NCBI RefSeq assembly: GCF_900098925.1
Contig: NZ_LT622358.1
Span: forward strand, 208,607 to 272,606
Length of the DNA: 64,000 nucleotides
Reading direction: 5' to 3'
DNA from: Bacillus massiliglaciei
Lineage (GTDB): Bacteria; Bacillota; Bacilli; Bacillales; DSM-1321
Shown: positions 15,976 through 23,061 of the stretch, in pieces
Layout of the letters: each line of letters begins with the position of its first letter
Numbering within the stretch: the stretch's first letter is position 1
Made by a program: the position numbers and the translations under genes
The notes under the pieces: model-generated
What the model saw: only the letters and a program-made list of their open reading frames with translations
Told to the model about the DNA's origin: nothing
The model's database searches: none

Positions 15976-17741
15976 TGATCTGGAGAAGTGTAGTCGGAAA
16001 GCTATGGGCGACCATTTTGATTCTTGTTTCATTGGTACTGCTGGTTTTGACCATTTTGTTGGTTGAGTTTTTTGGAAACAACCAAATTATCACGGTTGAA
16101 AGGGATTTAACAAGAGTTGCCAAGCAAATCGTGGCGGTGTCGAATGAACATGAGAGTATGGATCATGTACTGGAAATTTCTTCTGAGTTATTGGGCGATG
16201 ACACCAAAATGCTGGTGCTAAATGATGAAACCGTCCTTTTTTCTTCTGTCGATTTAGAGAAAACGGGGATAACTCCTCAGTACATCAAGGGCGACCGGGA
16301 TTTGGGAAAGGTATTTACTGAAAGAAAGACGATCAAAAAAGAAATGGTGCTTCCTTTGGAAAAAGGAGGAGACGTACAGGCGATTGTCGTCGGTGTCCCG
16401 CTTGAGAAAGATGGTGAGGCGGATGAAGTATTCTTGATTAAGTCCCTTGAATCAACAGAAGAGGCTGTTCAATCGACGACCCGATTCATCCTGCTGGCTG
16501 CAGGGGTGGCCATTATTTTGACTACGGTGTTTGCTTTTTTCCTTTCGACAAGAATCAATGCACCGCTGCGTAAAATGCGTGAAGCGGCATTGGCGGTTGC
16601 CAGAGGGAAATTTGACACAAGAGTACCTGTGCTGACTCAGGATGAGATCGGTGAATTGGCCATCGCCTTCAACCAGATGCGCGAGCAGCTGAAGTTTAAT
16701 ATCACGGAGCTCAATCAGGAAAAAGAGCATCTTTCCAGTATTCTCAGCAGTATGGCGGATGGGGTCATTACCTTCAGTAAAAAGGGAGAAATTCTCGAGA
16801 CGAATCCTCCTGCTGAACGTTTTCTGCAAAGCTGGTATTTTGAAAAGGATACATCAAGAAATGAAACGGATATCGTCCCCCGTGTTCTGATGAATCTGTT
16901 TGATGAATCAGAAATTCACGGCAAGGAGCGAACTGCTGAAATCTCGCTGCAGGGGAGAGACTGGGGCATCATTGTCAGCCCGCTCTACAGCAGCCAGGAA
17001 ATACGGGGAGCTGTCGCCATCATAAGAGATATTACCGATGAAAGAAAGATGGATAAGCTGAGGATTGACTTCCTAGCCAATGTTTCTCACGAATTGAGGA
17101 CTCCAATTTCCATGCTTCAGGGATACAGCGAAGCGATTGTGGATGATATTGCGGGCAGCGAAGAAGAGAAAAATGAAATGGCTAAAATTATCTATGATGA
17201 ATCACTAAGAATGGGACGCCTGGTTAACGATCTATTAGATTTAGCCAGAGTGGAATCCGGGCATATGCGCCTGACTGTTGATGAAATAGAACTGGCTCCT
17301 TATTTGACACGGGTCGCGAGCAAGTTCCATGGATTAGCGCGAGAGAAAGAGGTCCGGATTATGACCGAGCTTGAAAATGAGCAGATTTCCTGGATTTTCG
17401 ATCCGGACCGGATTGAACAGGTTTTGACAAATTTAATTGATAATGCACTCCGCCATACACCGGCGGGAGGAGAAATCCAAATTATTCAAAAGACAAATGA
17501 GCGGAAAGGGCTGGTCATTATCGTTCAAGATACAGGACCAGGTATCCCCGAAGAAGACCTGCCATTCGTTTTTGAACGTTTTTACAAGGCGGACAAAGCC
17601 AGGACGAGAGGGAAGGCCGGCACAGGGCTTGGACTTGCCATAGCCAAAAATATCATTCATGCACACGATGGATATATTACGGTCAACAGCCTTCCTGGTA
17701 AAGGAACAGCCTTCAGCTTTATCCTGCCGAAACGCAATTAA
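15975..17741 (+). CDS. resE: Sensor histidine kinase ResE
   Basis: ResE phosphorylates ResD in response to oxygen limitation and nitric oxide. The 588-residue protein has two membrane segments at about residues 10-32 and 167-190, with a roughly 130-residue extracytoplasmic sensor domain between them. Then come a HAMP domain (about 190-243), a PAS-like domain (about 250-355), and the HisKA domain with the phosphorylated His372 in NVSHELRTP. The ATPase domain follows, with N box NLIDNALRHTP, G1 DTGPGIPEED and G2 GTGLGLAIAK. A terminator follows 40 bases downstream. In B. subtilis sigX-rsiX come next; here a zinc locus does. Confidence 0.97.
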   Translation: MIWRSVVGKLWATILILVSLVLLVLTILLVEFFGNNQIITVERDLTRVAKQIVAVSNEHESMDHVLEISSELLGDDTKMLVLNDETVLFSSVDLEKTGITPQYIKGDRDLGKVFTERKTIKKEMVLPLEKGGDVQAIVVGVPLEKDGEADEVFLIKSLESTEEAVQSTTRFILLAAGVAIILTTVFAFFLSTRINAPLRKMREAALAVARGKFDTRVPVLTQDEIGELAIAFNQMREQLKFNITELNQEKEHLSSILSSMADGVITFSKKGEILETNPPAERFLQSWYFEKDTSRNETDIVPRVLMNLFDESEIHGKERTAEISLQGRDWGIIVSPLYSSQEIRGAVAIIRDITDERKMDKLRIDFLANVSHELRTPISMLQGYSEAIVDDIAGSEEEKNEMAKIIYDESLRMGRLVNDLLDLARVESGHMRLTVDEIELAPYLTRVASKFHGLAREKEVRIMTELENEQISWIFDPDRIEQVLTNLIDNALRHTPAGGEIQIIQKTNERKGLVIIVQDTGPGIPEEDLPFVFERFYKADKARTRGKAGTGLGLAIAKNIIHAHDGYITVNSLPGKGTAFSFILPKRN

Positions 17742-17778
17742 GATTTACTCAGCCGCTATCGTAACCAAGTACGGATTG

Positions 17779-17805
17779 CCTGGAAGCAACTGCTTCCAGG
17801 TTTTT
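17779..17805 (+). terminator. Terminator after resE
   Basis: CCTGGAAGCA and TGCTTCCAGG form a perfect 10-bp stem with a 2-base gap, followed by TTTTT. Confidence 0.9.
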
Positions 17806-17870
17806 CTAAGTCTATCATTCGAAAGCAGAGAGTCTTGGTCATATAAAAGAATCCTATACATAGATATAGG

Positions 17871-17892
17871 GTATAAATCGTAATAGTTCCTA
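17871..17892 (+). promoter_or_regulatory. Possible Zur half-site upstream of the small ORF
   Basis: GTATAAATCGTAAT (17871-17884) is repeated exactly at 18149-18162, inside the Zur-like operator of the zinc operon. It contains the TCGTAAT half of a Zur box; the other half (GTTCCTA) is poor. It lies about 30 bases before a small membrane-peptide gene. Confidence 0.4.
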
Positions 17893-17913
17893 ATTGAATC
17901 ATAGGGGGGGTTA

Positions 17914-18036
17914 ATGGTGATCATTAAACAGGCGATGAGCCATCTCTTTTTACTCATACTTTGTCTCGTGCTGTTTTGTCTGTTTTTGTTTGGGGACAAG
18001 CTGTTTCCTGCTTCTCTTTTAGACCCGTTTTTATAA
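17914..18036 (+). CDS. Small single-pass membrane peptide, unknown function
   Basis: I do not recognise this 40-residue peptide. It begins MVIIKQAMSH, has a hydrophobic helix of about 17 residues containing two cysteines (LFLLILCLVLFCLFLF), and ends GDKLFPASLLDPFL. The ATG at 17914 is preceded by a run of seven G (AGGGGGGG) at proper spacing, which is a very strong ribosome binding site. It stands between the resE terminator and the Zur-like operator, and a copy of the operator half-site lies upstream. Such position suggests a link to zinc starvation, but this is inference. It could also be a non-functional remnant; the length is short for confidence. Confidence 0.5.
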   Translation: MVIIKQAMSHLFLLILCLVLFCLFLFGDKLFPASLLDPFL

Positions 18037-18155
18037 GAGTGGAACTCCTTATTTTTATGAATTGAGATGAAATATTTTGTTTGATTTATAAATAATCATT
18101 ATTTGGATTTTAGCTAGGTTTCGCATGATTATTTGAAATATAAAAAGAGTATAAA

Positions 18156-18193
18156 TCGTAATGATTTCAATTTACAAATCGAAATCATTACGA
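18156..18193 (+). promoter_or_regulatory. Tandem Zur-like operator of the zinc operon
   Basis: TCGTAATGATTTC (18156-18168) and GAAATCATTACGA (18181-18193) form a perfect 13-bp inverted repeat with a 12-base centre. Read as Zur boxes (TCGTAAT-N-ATTACGA), there are two: 18156-18170, with a perfect left half, and 18179-18193, with a perfect right half. Their centres are 23 bp apart. They flank and overlap the -35 element and touch the -10, so Zur with zinc should block transcription. Fur or PerR boxes have different half-sites. Confidence 0.8.
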
Positions 18194-18199
18194 TATAAT
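18171..18199 (+). promoter_or_regulatory. Promoter of the zinc uptake operon
   Basis: TTTACA (18171-18176) and TATAAT (18194-18199) are 17 bases apart, about 40 bases before the znuA start and embedded in the Zur-like boxes. Confidence 0.8.
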
Positions 18200-18240
18200 T
18201 TTCAGGCGCGCAAAAAAATGTGAATGTCGGAGGGTTACAT

Positions 18241-19230
18241 ATGAAAAAAATGAAAAATTTATTGGCACCTTTATTAGCAGTGCCTCTTATACTTGCAGGG
18301 TGTCAGGAGGAATCCAGTAAAGAGAAGACGCAGGAGAAAAAAGATAAAGTGCATATTGTTACTTCCTTTTATCCTAGGTACGAATTTACAAAAAATGTTG
18401 CGGGAGATTTAGCAGAAGTAGATTTGCTAATTCCTTCATCGATTGAACCGCACGATTGGGAGCCGACGCCAAAAGATATCGGCAATATTCAGCAGGCCGA
18501 CCTTTTCGTATATGACAGCGAATATATGGAAACATGGGTGCCGGATATGGCGTCAAGTTTAGATTCTGACACTATCCTGGTTAAAGCGAGCGAAGGAATC
18601 AGTCTGATGGACGGCCAGGAAGAACATGAACATGAGCACGAAGGGGAAGAGGGAGAACATGAAGAAAGCAGCCATGAAGAAGGCGAAGAACATGAACACC
18701 ATCACGAAAAAGACCCTCATGTCTGGCTAAGTCCGGTCCTTGCTCAAAAAGAAGTAATGAATATTACGAATGCACTGATTGAGAAAGACCCAGATAACGA
18801 AAAAACATATAGAAAAAATAGTGATGATTATATTTCCCAACTGAAAGAGCTTGATCAGCAATTTAAAAATACGCTTAGTGATGTGCCAAACAAAGAAATT
18901 ATTACACAGCATGCGGCATTTGGATATTTAGCAGATGAATATGGGCTAGAACAAGTAGCAATCGCAGGCCTGTCTCCTGAAAATGAACCTAGCCCTGCTA
19001 AACTTGGCGAATTAAAGGAATTTGCTAAAGAACATGAGATTTCCACTATTTTCTTTGAGGAAACAGCTTCTCCAAAAGTCGCTCAAACATTGGCAGATGA
19101 AATTGGAGCCGACACGGAAGTTTTAAATACGCTGGAGGGCTTAAGTGAAGAAGACCAGAAAAATGGCGCGGATTACATCAGCATAATGAATAATAACTTA
19201 GAAAAGTTAAAGAATGCTTTAGAAAAATAG
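18241..19230 (+). CDS. znuA: Zinc ABC transporter substrate-binding lipoprotein
   Basis: This cluster A-I binding protein captures Zn2+ (family also includes Mn2+ binders) outside the membrane. From ATG 18241 it has 329 residues. The lipobox LAGC at about residues 17-20 marks lipid attachment. Metal-ligand regions are IEPHDWEPTP, KDPHVWLSP after a His/Glu-rich loop (about 133-167, EHEHEHEGEEGEHEESSHEE...), TQHAAFGYLADEYG and FFEETASPK. The acidic His-rich loop favours zinc. RBS GGAGGG is seven bases before 18241; the upstream in-frame GTG at 18220 is less likely. A hairpin separates it from znuC, perhaps giving excess binding protein. Confidence 0.94.
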   Translation: MKKMKNLLAPLLAVPLILAGCQEESSKEKTQEKKDKVHIVTSFYPRYEFTKNVAGDLAEVDLLIPSSIEPHDWEPTPKDIGNIQQADLFVYDSEYMETWVPDMASSLDSDTILVKASEGISLMDGQEEHEHEHEGEEGEHEESSHEEGEEHEHHHEKDPHVWLSPVLAQKEVMNITNALIEKDPDNEKTYRKNSDDYISQLKELDQQFKNTLSDVPNKEIITQHAAFGYLADEYGLEQVAIAGLSPENEPSPAKLGELKEFAKEHEISTIFFEETASPKVAQTLADEIGADTEVLNTLEGLSEEDQKNGADYISIMNNNLEKLKNALEK

Positions 19231-19253
19231 AAGAATAGAAAAATAGAAGAGAT

Positions 19254-19286
19254 AAAAGGGTGAAGGATCCAATTATTCACCCTTTT
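19254..19286 (+). terminator. Hairpin between znuA and znuC (partial terminator)
   Basis: AAAAGGGTGAA and TTCACCCTTTT form a perfect 11-bp stem with an 11-base loop. The T run is short, so it may lower znuCB expression relative to znuA or protect the znuA mRNA 3' end. Confidence 0.7.
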
Positions 19287-19308
19287 GTCTTTGAAAGGAG
19301 TGAATGTT

Positions 19309-20025
19309 TTGCTTTTAGTCAAAGCCGATCGTGTCAGGTTTGGGTACGGGCATATCCCATCATTAGAGAATGTTTCATTCGAAGTGAAAAGCGGGGAGTT
19401 TGTTGGGGTGACGGGGCCGAATGGAGCATCTAAATCGACACTCTTGAAAATAATCCTGGGACTGCTTACACCATGGGATGGGGAGATTTATCTGAGTGAA
19501 AAGAATGAAAAAGGCGACCGATTGAAAATCGGGTATGTTCCTCAGCAGATCGCCTCTTTTAATGCAGGATTCCCAAGCACCGTGTGGGAATTAGTGCGTT
19601 CTGGTCGCTATCAAAAAGGGAAATGGTTTTCAAAAATGAATGCCGATGATGAAAAAATCATCCAGAATTCTTTAGAAATGACCGGGATGTGGGAATTTCG
19701 AAATCAAAAAATTGGCAGCTTGTCAGGCGGCCAAAAACAGAAGATTTGTATTTCCCGTGTATTAGCCTCTGAGCCAGATCTGCTCATCCTTGATGAGCCA
19801 ACAGCAGGAATGGACGTGGAAAGCAGGAAAAGCTTTTATGCATTCATGAGTCACAGAGTAAAAAAACACCGCAGCACCATTATGATGGTTACCCATGATC
19901 AGGACGATGTAAAACCATATCTTGATAAAATTATTCATCTTGAGAAAGGAGAGCGGGACACATGGAAATGTTTGACCTTGCATTCATGCAGCGGGCATTT
20001 TGGGCCGGCGGGCTCATTGCGCTGA
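19309..20025 (+). CDS. znuC: Zinc ABC transporter ATP-binding protein
   Basis: This is the ATPase of the zinc importer, 238 residues from TTG 19309, which has GGAGTG seven bases upstream. Motifs in order: Walker [10 protein letters not shown], the Q-loop in VPQQIASF, the ABC signature LSGGQKQK, Walker [13 protein letters not shown] and the switch His in MMVTHDQDD. The Walker A has Ser where most ABC proteins have Gly (GxGKS). AdcC/ZnuC proteins of Firmicutes also vary here (Ala or Ser), so it is probably functional. The C-terminal end ([15 protein letters not shown]) has Cys and His residues and overlaps znuB by 64 bases. Confidence 0.92.
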   Translation: MLLVKADRVRFGYGHIPSLENVSFEVKSGEFVGVTGPNGASKSTLLKIILGLLTPWDGEIYLSEKNEKGDRLKIGYVPQQIASFNAGFPSTVWELVRSGRYQKGKWFSKMNADDEKIIQNSLEMTGMWEFRNQKIGSLSGGQKQKICISRVLASEPDLLILDEPTAGMDVESRKSFYAFMSHRVKKHRSTIMMVTHDQDDVKPYLDKIIHLEKGERDTWKCLTLHSCSGHFGPAGSLR

Positions 20026-20789
20026 TCGCTCCTCTCTTGGGAGTTTTTCTTGTTTTAAGAAGGCAGGCTTTAATGGCTGACACACTGTCTCATATTTCGC
20101 TTGCAGGTGTTGCCTTGGGTTATTTTCTGCATACAAATTTGACCTTTTCCAGCTTTTTGGTCGTGATTATCGGAGCTATATCAGTAGAATATATGAGAAG
20201 GGCTTATTTCTCTTACTCAGAAGTATCCATAGCGATTTTAATGGCTGCCGGGCTGTCTCTCGCACTCTTCTTGATGAGTATCAGTGCCGGAGGGATTACA
20301 ACGAGTGTGGAACAGTATTTATTCGGATCGATTGTAACGATAAGTTATCCGCAGGTCTACATGCTGTCCGCAGTTGCCGTTTTAGTACTTTTGTATTTTT
20401 GGATATTGAAGAGGCCGCTCTATTTATTGACTTTTGATGAAGATACGGCATTCACAAGCGGAATCAATACAAAGGTTTTGTCGCTCTCCTTCAGTATACT
20501 GACGGGCATTGTTATAGCCGTGATCATTCCAATTATTGGAGTCCTGCTTGTGTCTGCTCTGCTTGTATTGCCTGCGGCCTTTGCGATAAAGCTGGCAAAA
20601 GGCTTTAAGTGGGTATTAGTTACAGCAGTCATTGCCGCTTTCTTTGGAGTCCTTGCGGGTTTGTGCACGTCCTATTATTTAGGCACCCCGCCGGGAGCAA
20701 CGATTACTTTATTGCTGGTCATTATCCTTTTACTTGGTTTTGTGATACAAAAGAGTTTTTATCTAGTAAAAAGAACCTACTCATTTTAA
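19962..20789 (+). CDS. znuB: Zinc ABC transporter permease
   Basis: ZnuB is the membrane channel of the importer, a 275-residue ABC-3 family permease with about eight hydrophobic helices. Family marks are [46 protein letters not shown] near the N-terminus and the coupling region [19 protein letters not shown] at about 192-210. The start ATG 19962 lies inside znuC with AAAGGAGAGCG upstream, so the two are translationally coupled. The following permease gene begins 28 bases after its stop codon, which suggests one transcript. Confidence 0.95.
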   Translation: MEMFDLAFMQRAFWAGGLIALIAPLLGVFLVLRRQALMADTLSHISLAGVALGYFLHTNLTFSSFLVVIIGAISVEYMRRAYFSYSEVSIAILMAAGLSLALFLMSISAGGITTSVEQYLFGSIVTISYPQVYMLSAVAVLVLLYFWILKRPLYLLTFDEDTAFTSGINTKVLSLSFSILTGIVIAVIIPIIGVLLVSALLVLPAAFAIKLAKGFKWVLVTAVIAAFFGVLAGLCTSYYLGTPPGATITLLLVIILLLGFVIQKSFYLVKRTYSF

Positions 20790-20816
20790 AATGGTTTAAC
20801 CGTATTGGAGGCAGAC

Positions 20817-21824
20817 ATGTATCGTAATCTTTTTGGCAGCATCATAGATTTTGCAGGAATTTTTATCATCGGTTTTCTTATCTTATTGTTTGCATTTCCA
20901 GGCAGTTCTATTTTTAGCTTTTCGTTTCATTTACCGCCTTCATTTTTACATGTAAATACAATCTTTTTAAGTATATTAATTGAAGCTCTTCCATTTGTGC
21001 TGATCGGTGTGCTGATTGCCGGAATGATCCAGATTTTTGTTACAGAGGAACATATTCAGCGCTTGATCCCTAAAAACAAATATTTAGCTATTATGATGAG
21101 CTGTATCGTCGGCGCCCTTTTTCCAGCCTGTGAGTGTGCCATTGTGCCGATCATTCGCAGACTTGTAAAAAAAGGTGTTCCTATTTATGCCGCGATAGGG
21201 TTTATGTTAACGGGTCCTTTAATCAATCCAATTGTAATAGCTTCTACATATATGGCATTCGGAAATGACATAAAGGTTGCTGCTTTGCGAATGGGCGCGG
21301 GCTTTATTATTGCTCTTTTAGCGGCTTATGCAGTCAGCCTGTTTTTTAAGGGAAATCAGTTAAAAGAGTCTCAGCTTATGAAGCCAGAACACATACAGAC
21401 TCATTCTGACACCACTCTTTCCAGGAAATTTTGGTCGATGCTGACACATTCGATTGATGAATTTTTTGATATGGCGAAGTATTTAATTATCGGCGCTTTT
21501 TTAGCTGCGTGTGTTCAAACATATGTACCTGTAAAAACATTACTGGAGGCTGGCAGCGGCCCGGCTGTTTCATTACTAATCATGATGGGACTGGCTTATG
21601 TATTATCCCTCTGCTCTGAAGCGGATGCTTTTATCGGTGCATCCTTTAATTCAATTCTGCCGACTTCTTCGGTTCTGGGTTTCTTAGTATTCGGCCCTAT
21701 GATGGATCTGAAGAATACGCTAATGATGCTAAGTGTATTTCGAGCTAGATTTGTATGCAGCCTGCTGCTTATCATTATTGCGTTTGTATTTTTTATCATT
21801 ATGATCATACAAAAATTCATGTGA
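20817..21824 (+). CDS. ycgR: YcgR/YraQ-type putative permease (DUF318)
   Basis: This 335-residue membrane protein belongs to the DUF318 permease family (B. subtilis YcgR type). Its substrate is not established. It has about eight hydrophobic segments. The family marks are the twice-repeated half-motifs: FPACECAIVPIIRRLVKKGVP with GFMLTGPLINPIVIASTY in the first half, and LSLCSEADAFIGASF with FLVFGPMMDLKNTLMM in the second. The paired cysteines and acidic residues within membrane segments suggest a metal or thiol-related substrate. ATG 20817 has GGAGG five bases upstream. The gene sits in the zinc operon next to its usual partner ycgQ, so a link to zinc homeostasis is inferred. Confidence 0.88.
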   Translation: MYRNLFGSIIDFAGIFIIGFLILLFAFPGSSIFSFSFHLPPSFLHVNTIFLSILIEALPFVLIGVLIAGMIQIFVTEEHIQRLIPKNKYLAIMMSCIVGALFPACECAIVPIIRRLVKKGVPIYAAIGFMLTGPLINPIVIASTYMAFGNDIKVAALRMGAGFIIALLAAYAVSLFFKGNQLKESQLMKPEHIQTHSDTTLSRKFWSMLTHSIDEFFDMAKYLIIGAFLAACVQTYVPVKTLLEAGSGPAVSLLIMMGLAYVLSLCSEADAFIGASFNSILPTSSVLGFLVFGPMMDLKNTLMMLSVFRARFVCSLLLIIIAFVFFIIMIIQKFM

Positions 21825-21835
21825 GGGGGAGGGTC

Positions 21836-22774
21836 ATGAAGTTTCCTGTACAGCAATCGGTAAGAGCCTGCATTTTATTAGCTTTTTCCATTTTGCTTTT
21901 CCATCTTCATTATACTGGAGAGATAACAAAATTTATTAATCCGAAATATAAAGAACTAAGTCAAATAGCTGCCATTCTATTTTTAATCCTATTTATCATT
22001 CAATTAATCAGAATAATAGGGCTTCGCAGTAATAGAGATAATCATTCCAATTGTGCACATGATTACCAGGAATGCCACCATGATCATCATCACCATGATC
22101 ATGGTGATTCGCCAATGAATGTGAAGAAACTGATTCCTTATGTAATCATCTGTTTTCCAATATTTACGGGCTTTGTTCTGCCGGCCAAGGTGCTGGATTC
22201 TGCGATTGCCAATAAAAAAGGAGGAATGGCTGTTTTATCAAATGAAAGACAAGGCACTGATCAGACAGCAGACGGAAATAGGCAGGATGATGGTACTGAG
22301 TCGGGAGTAACTGATCATAACATTGACCTTGCCAGTTTAAATAAAACAATTGTTTCCCGGGAAGACTATGAAAACCTGAAAAAGCAATTACAAACCAGTT
22401 CTAAAATTATAATGTCAGATACTCTTTATTCCACTTATTATGAAGAAATTAATATGAATCTCTCAAAGTATGAAGGAAGGAAAATAGAATTAAACGGTTT
22501 TGTCTATAAAGAGAGCGGATTTGAAAAGGATCAGCTTGTTCTTTCCAGGTTTTTAATTACACACTGTGTCGCAGACTCCAGTATTATCGGATTTTTATCT
22601 GAGTTTCCTGAAGCCTCGGCTGTAAAAGAAGATACGTGGCTAAAGGCCAGCGGAGTAATTGAATTAACGGACTATAATGGTGTGAAAATGCCTTTAATTA
22701 AAATTACAGAGTGGGAAGAGATTAGCGAACCGGAGGAGCCCTATTTGTATCCATTAGATGTGGAAGTGCTGTAA
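21836..22774 (+). CDS. ycgQ: YcgQ-type protein (TIGR03943/DUF1980)
   Basis: This 312-residue protein is the common companion of YcgR-type permeases. It has two N-terminal membrane helices (about residues 9-28 and 44-63), a His/Asp-rich segment (HDYQECHHDHHHHDHGD, about 76-92), and a third helix (LIPYVIICFPIFTGFVLP). A C-terminal OB-like extracytoplasmic domain carries the family motif RFLITHCVADSS and ends with LYPLDVEVL. The His-rich stretch fits a metal-binding role. ATG 21836 has GAGGGGGAGGG before it, 11 bases after ycgR. It is the last gene of the zinc operon; no terminator is obvious directly after it. Confidence 0.87.
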   Translation: MKFPVQQSVRACILLAFSILLFHLHYTGEITKFINPKYKELSQIAAILFLILFIIQLIRIIGLRSNRDNHSNCAHDYQECHHDHHHHDHGDSPMNVKKLIPYVIICFPIFTGFVLPAKVLDSAIANKKGGMAVLSNERQGTDQTADGNRQDDGTESGVTDHNIDLASLNKTIVSREDYENLKKQLQTSSKIIMSDTLYSTYYEEINMNLSKYEGRKIELNGFVYKESGFEKDQLVLSRFLITHCVADSSIIGFLSEFPEASAVKEDTWLKASGVIELTDYNGVKMPLIKITEWEEISEPEEPYLYPLDVEVL

Positions 22775-23004
22775 TGGCCGGGTGAGGAATATAAGGAAGA
22801 GAAAGACTTGCGGTTTCAAACGCGGTTAATAGAAGTTTTTATAAGGAGGATGAGGCAGTAGCAGAATACCCTTAGGAATAGGAGAGCTTGTTCTGGCTGA
22901 TAGATGGTTTGATGTGTGGGGAACAGCACAAGGGGGCGGCTGCGGGTTTCTGCCCGCAACCTCGGAAAGTGTGTATAAAACGGAAACCATGCAGCATAGA
23001 GAAA
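22775..23004. other. Gap between ycgQ and the serA terminator
   Basis: This stretch of about 230 bases contains AAGGAGG directly joined to ATG (22844-22853 region), which opens only three codons. A GC-rich hairpin TGCGGG/CCCGCA lies near 22938-22955. One plus-strand frame is open for about 65 codons without a usable start. I recognise no gene or known RNA. Confidence 0.3.
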
Positions 23005-23041
23005 AAACGATCACCTTTCTCACAGAGAAAGGTGATCGTTT
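23005..23041 (-). terminator. Terminator of serA
   Basis: A perfect 16-bp stem (AAACGATCACCTTTCT / AGAAAGGTGATCGTTT) with a 5-base loop is followed on the minus strand by TTTTTTCTC. It may also stop transcripts from the zinc operon on the plus strand, though the T tract is weaker there. Confidence 0.9.
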
Positions 23042-23061
23042 GCATTTTTAGCCTTTACTGT

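Noticed and set aside
18616-18720. Repeat-like His/Glu codons in znuA taken as a tandem repeat or CRISPR-like array
   Set aside because: They encode the His-rich loop normal for zinc-binding lipoproteins; no spacers or direct repeats are present. No CRISPR array was seen in the window.
22826-23023. 65-residue minus-strand frame between ycgQ and serA
   Set aside because: It begins within the serA terminator and has no binding site; Pro-rich composition looks non-coding.
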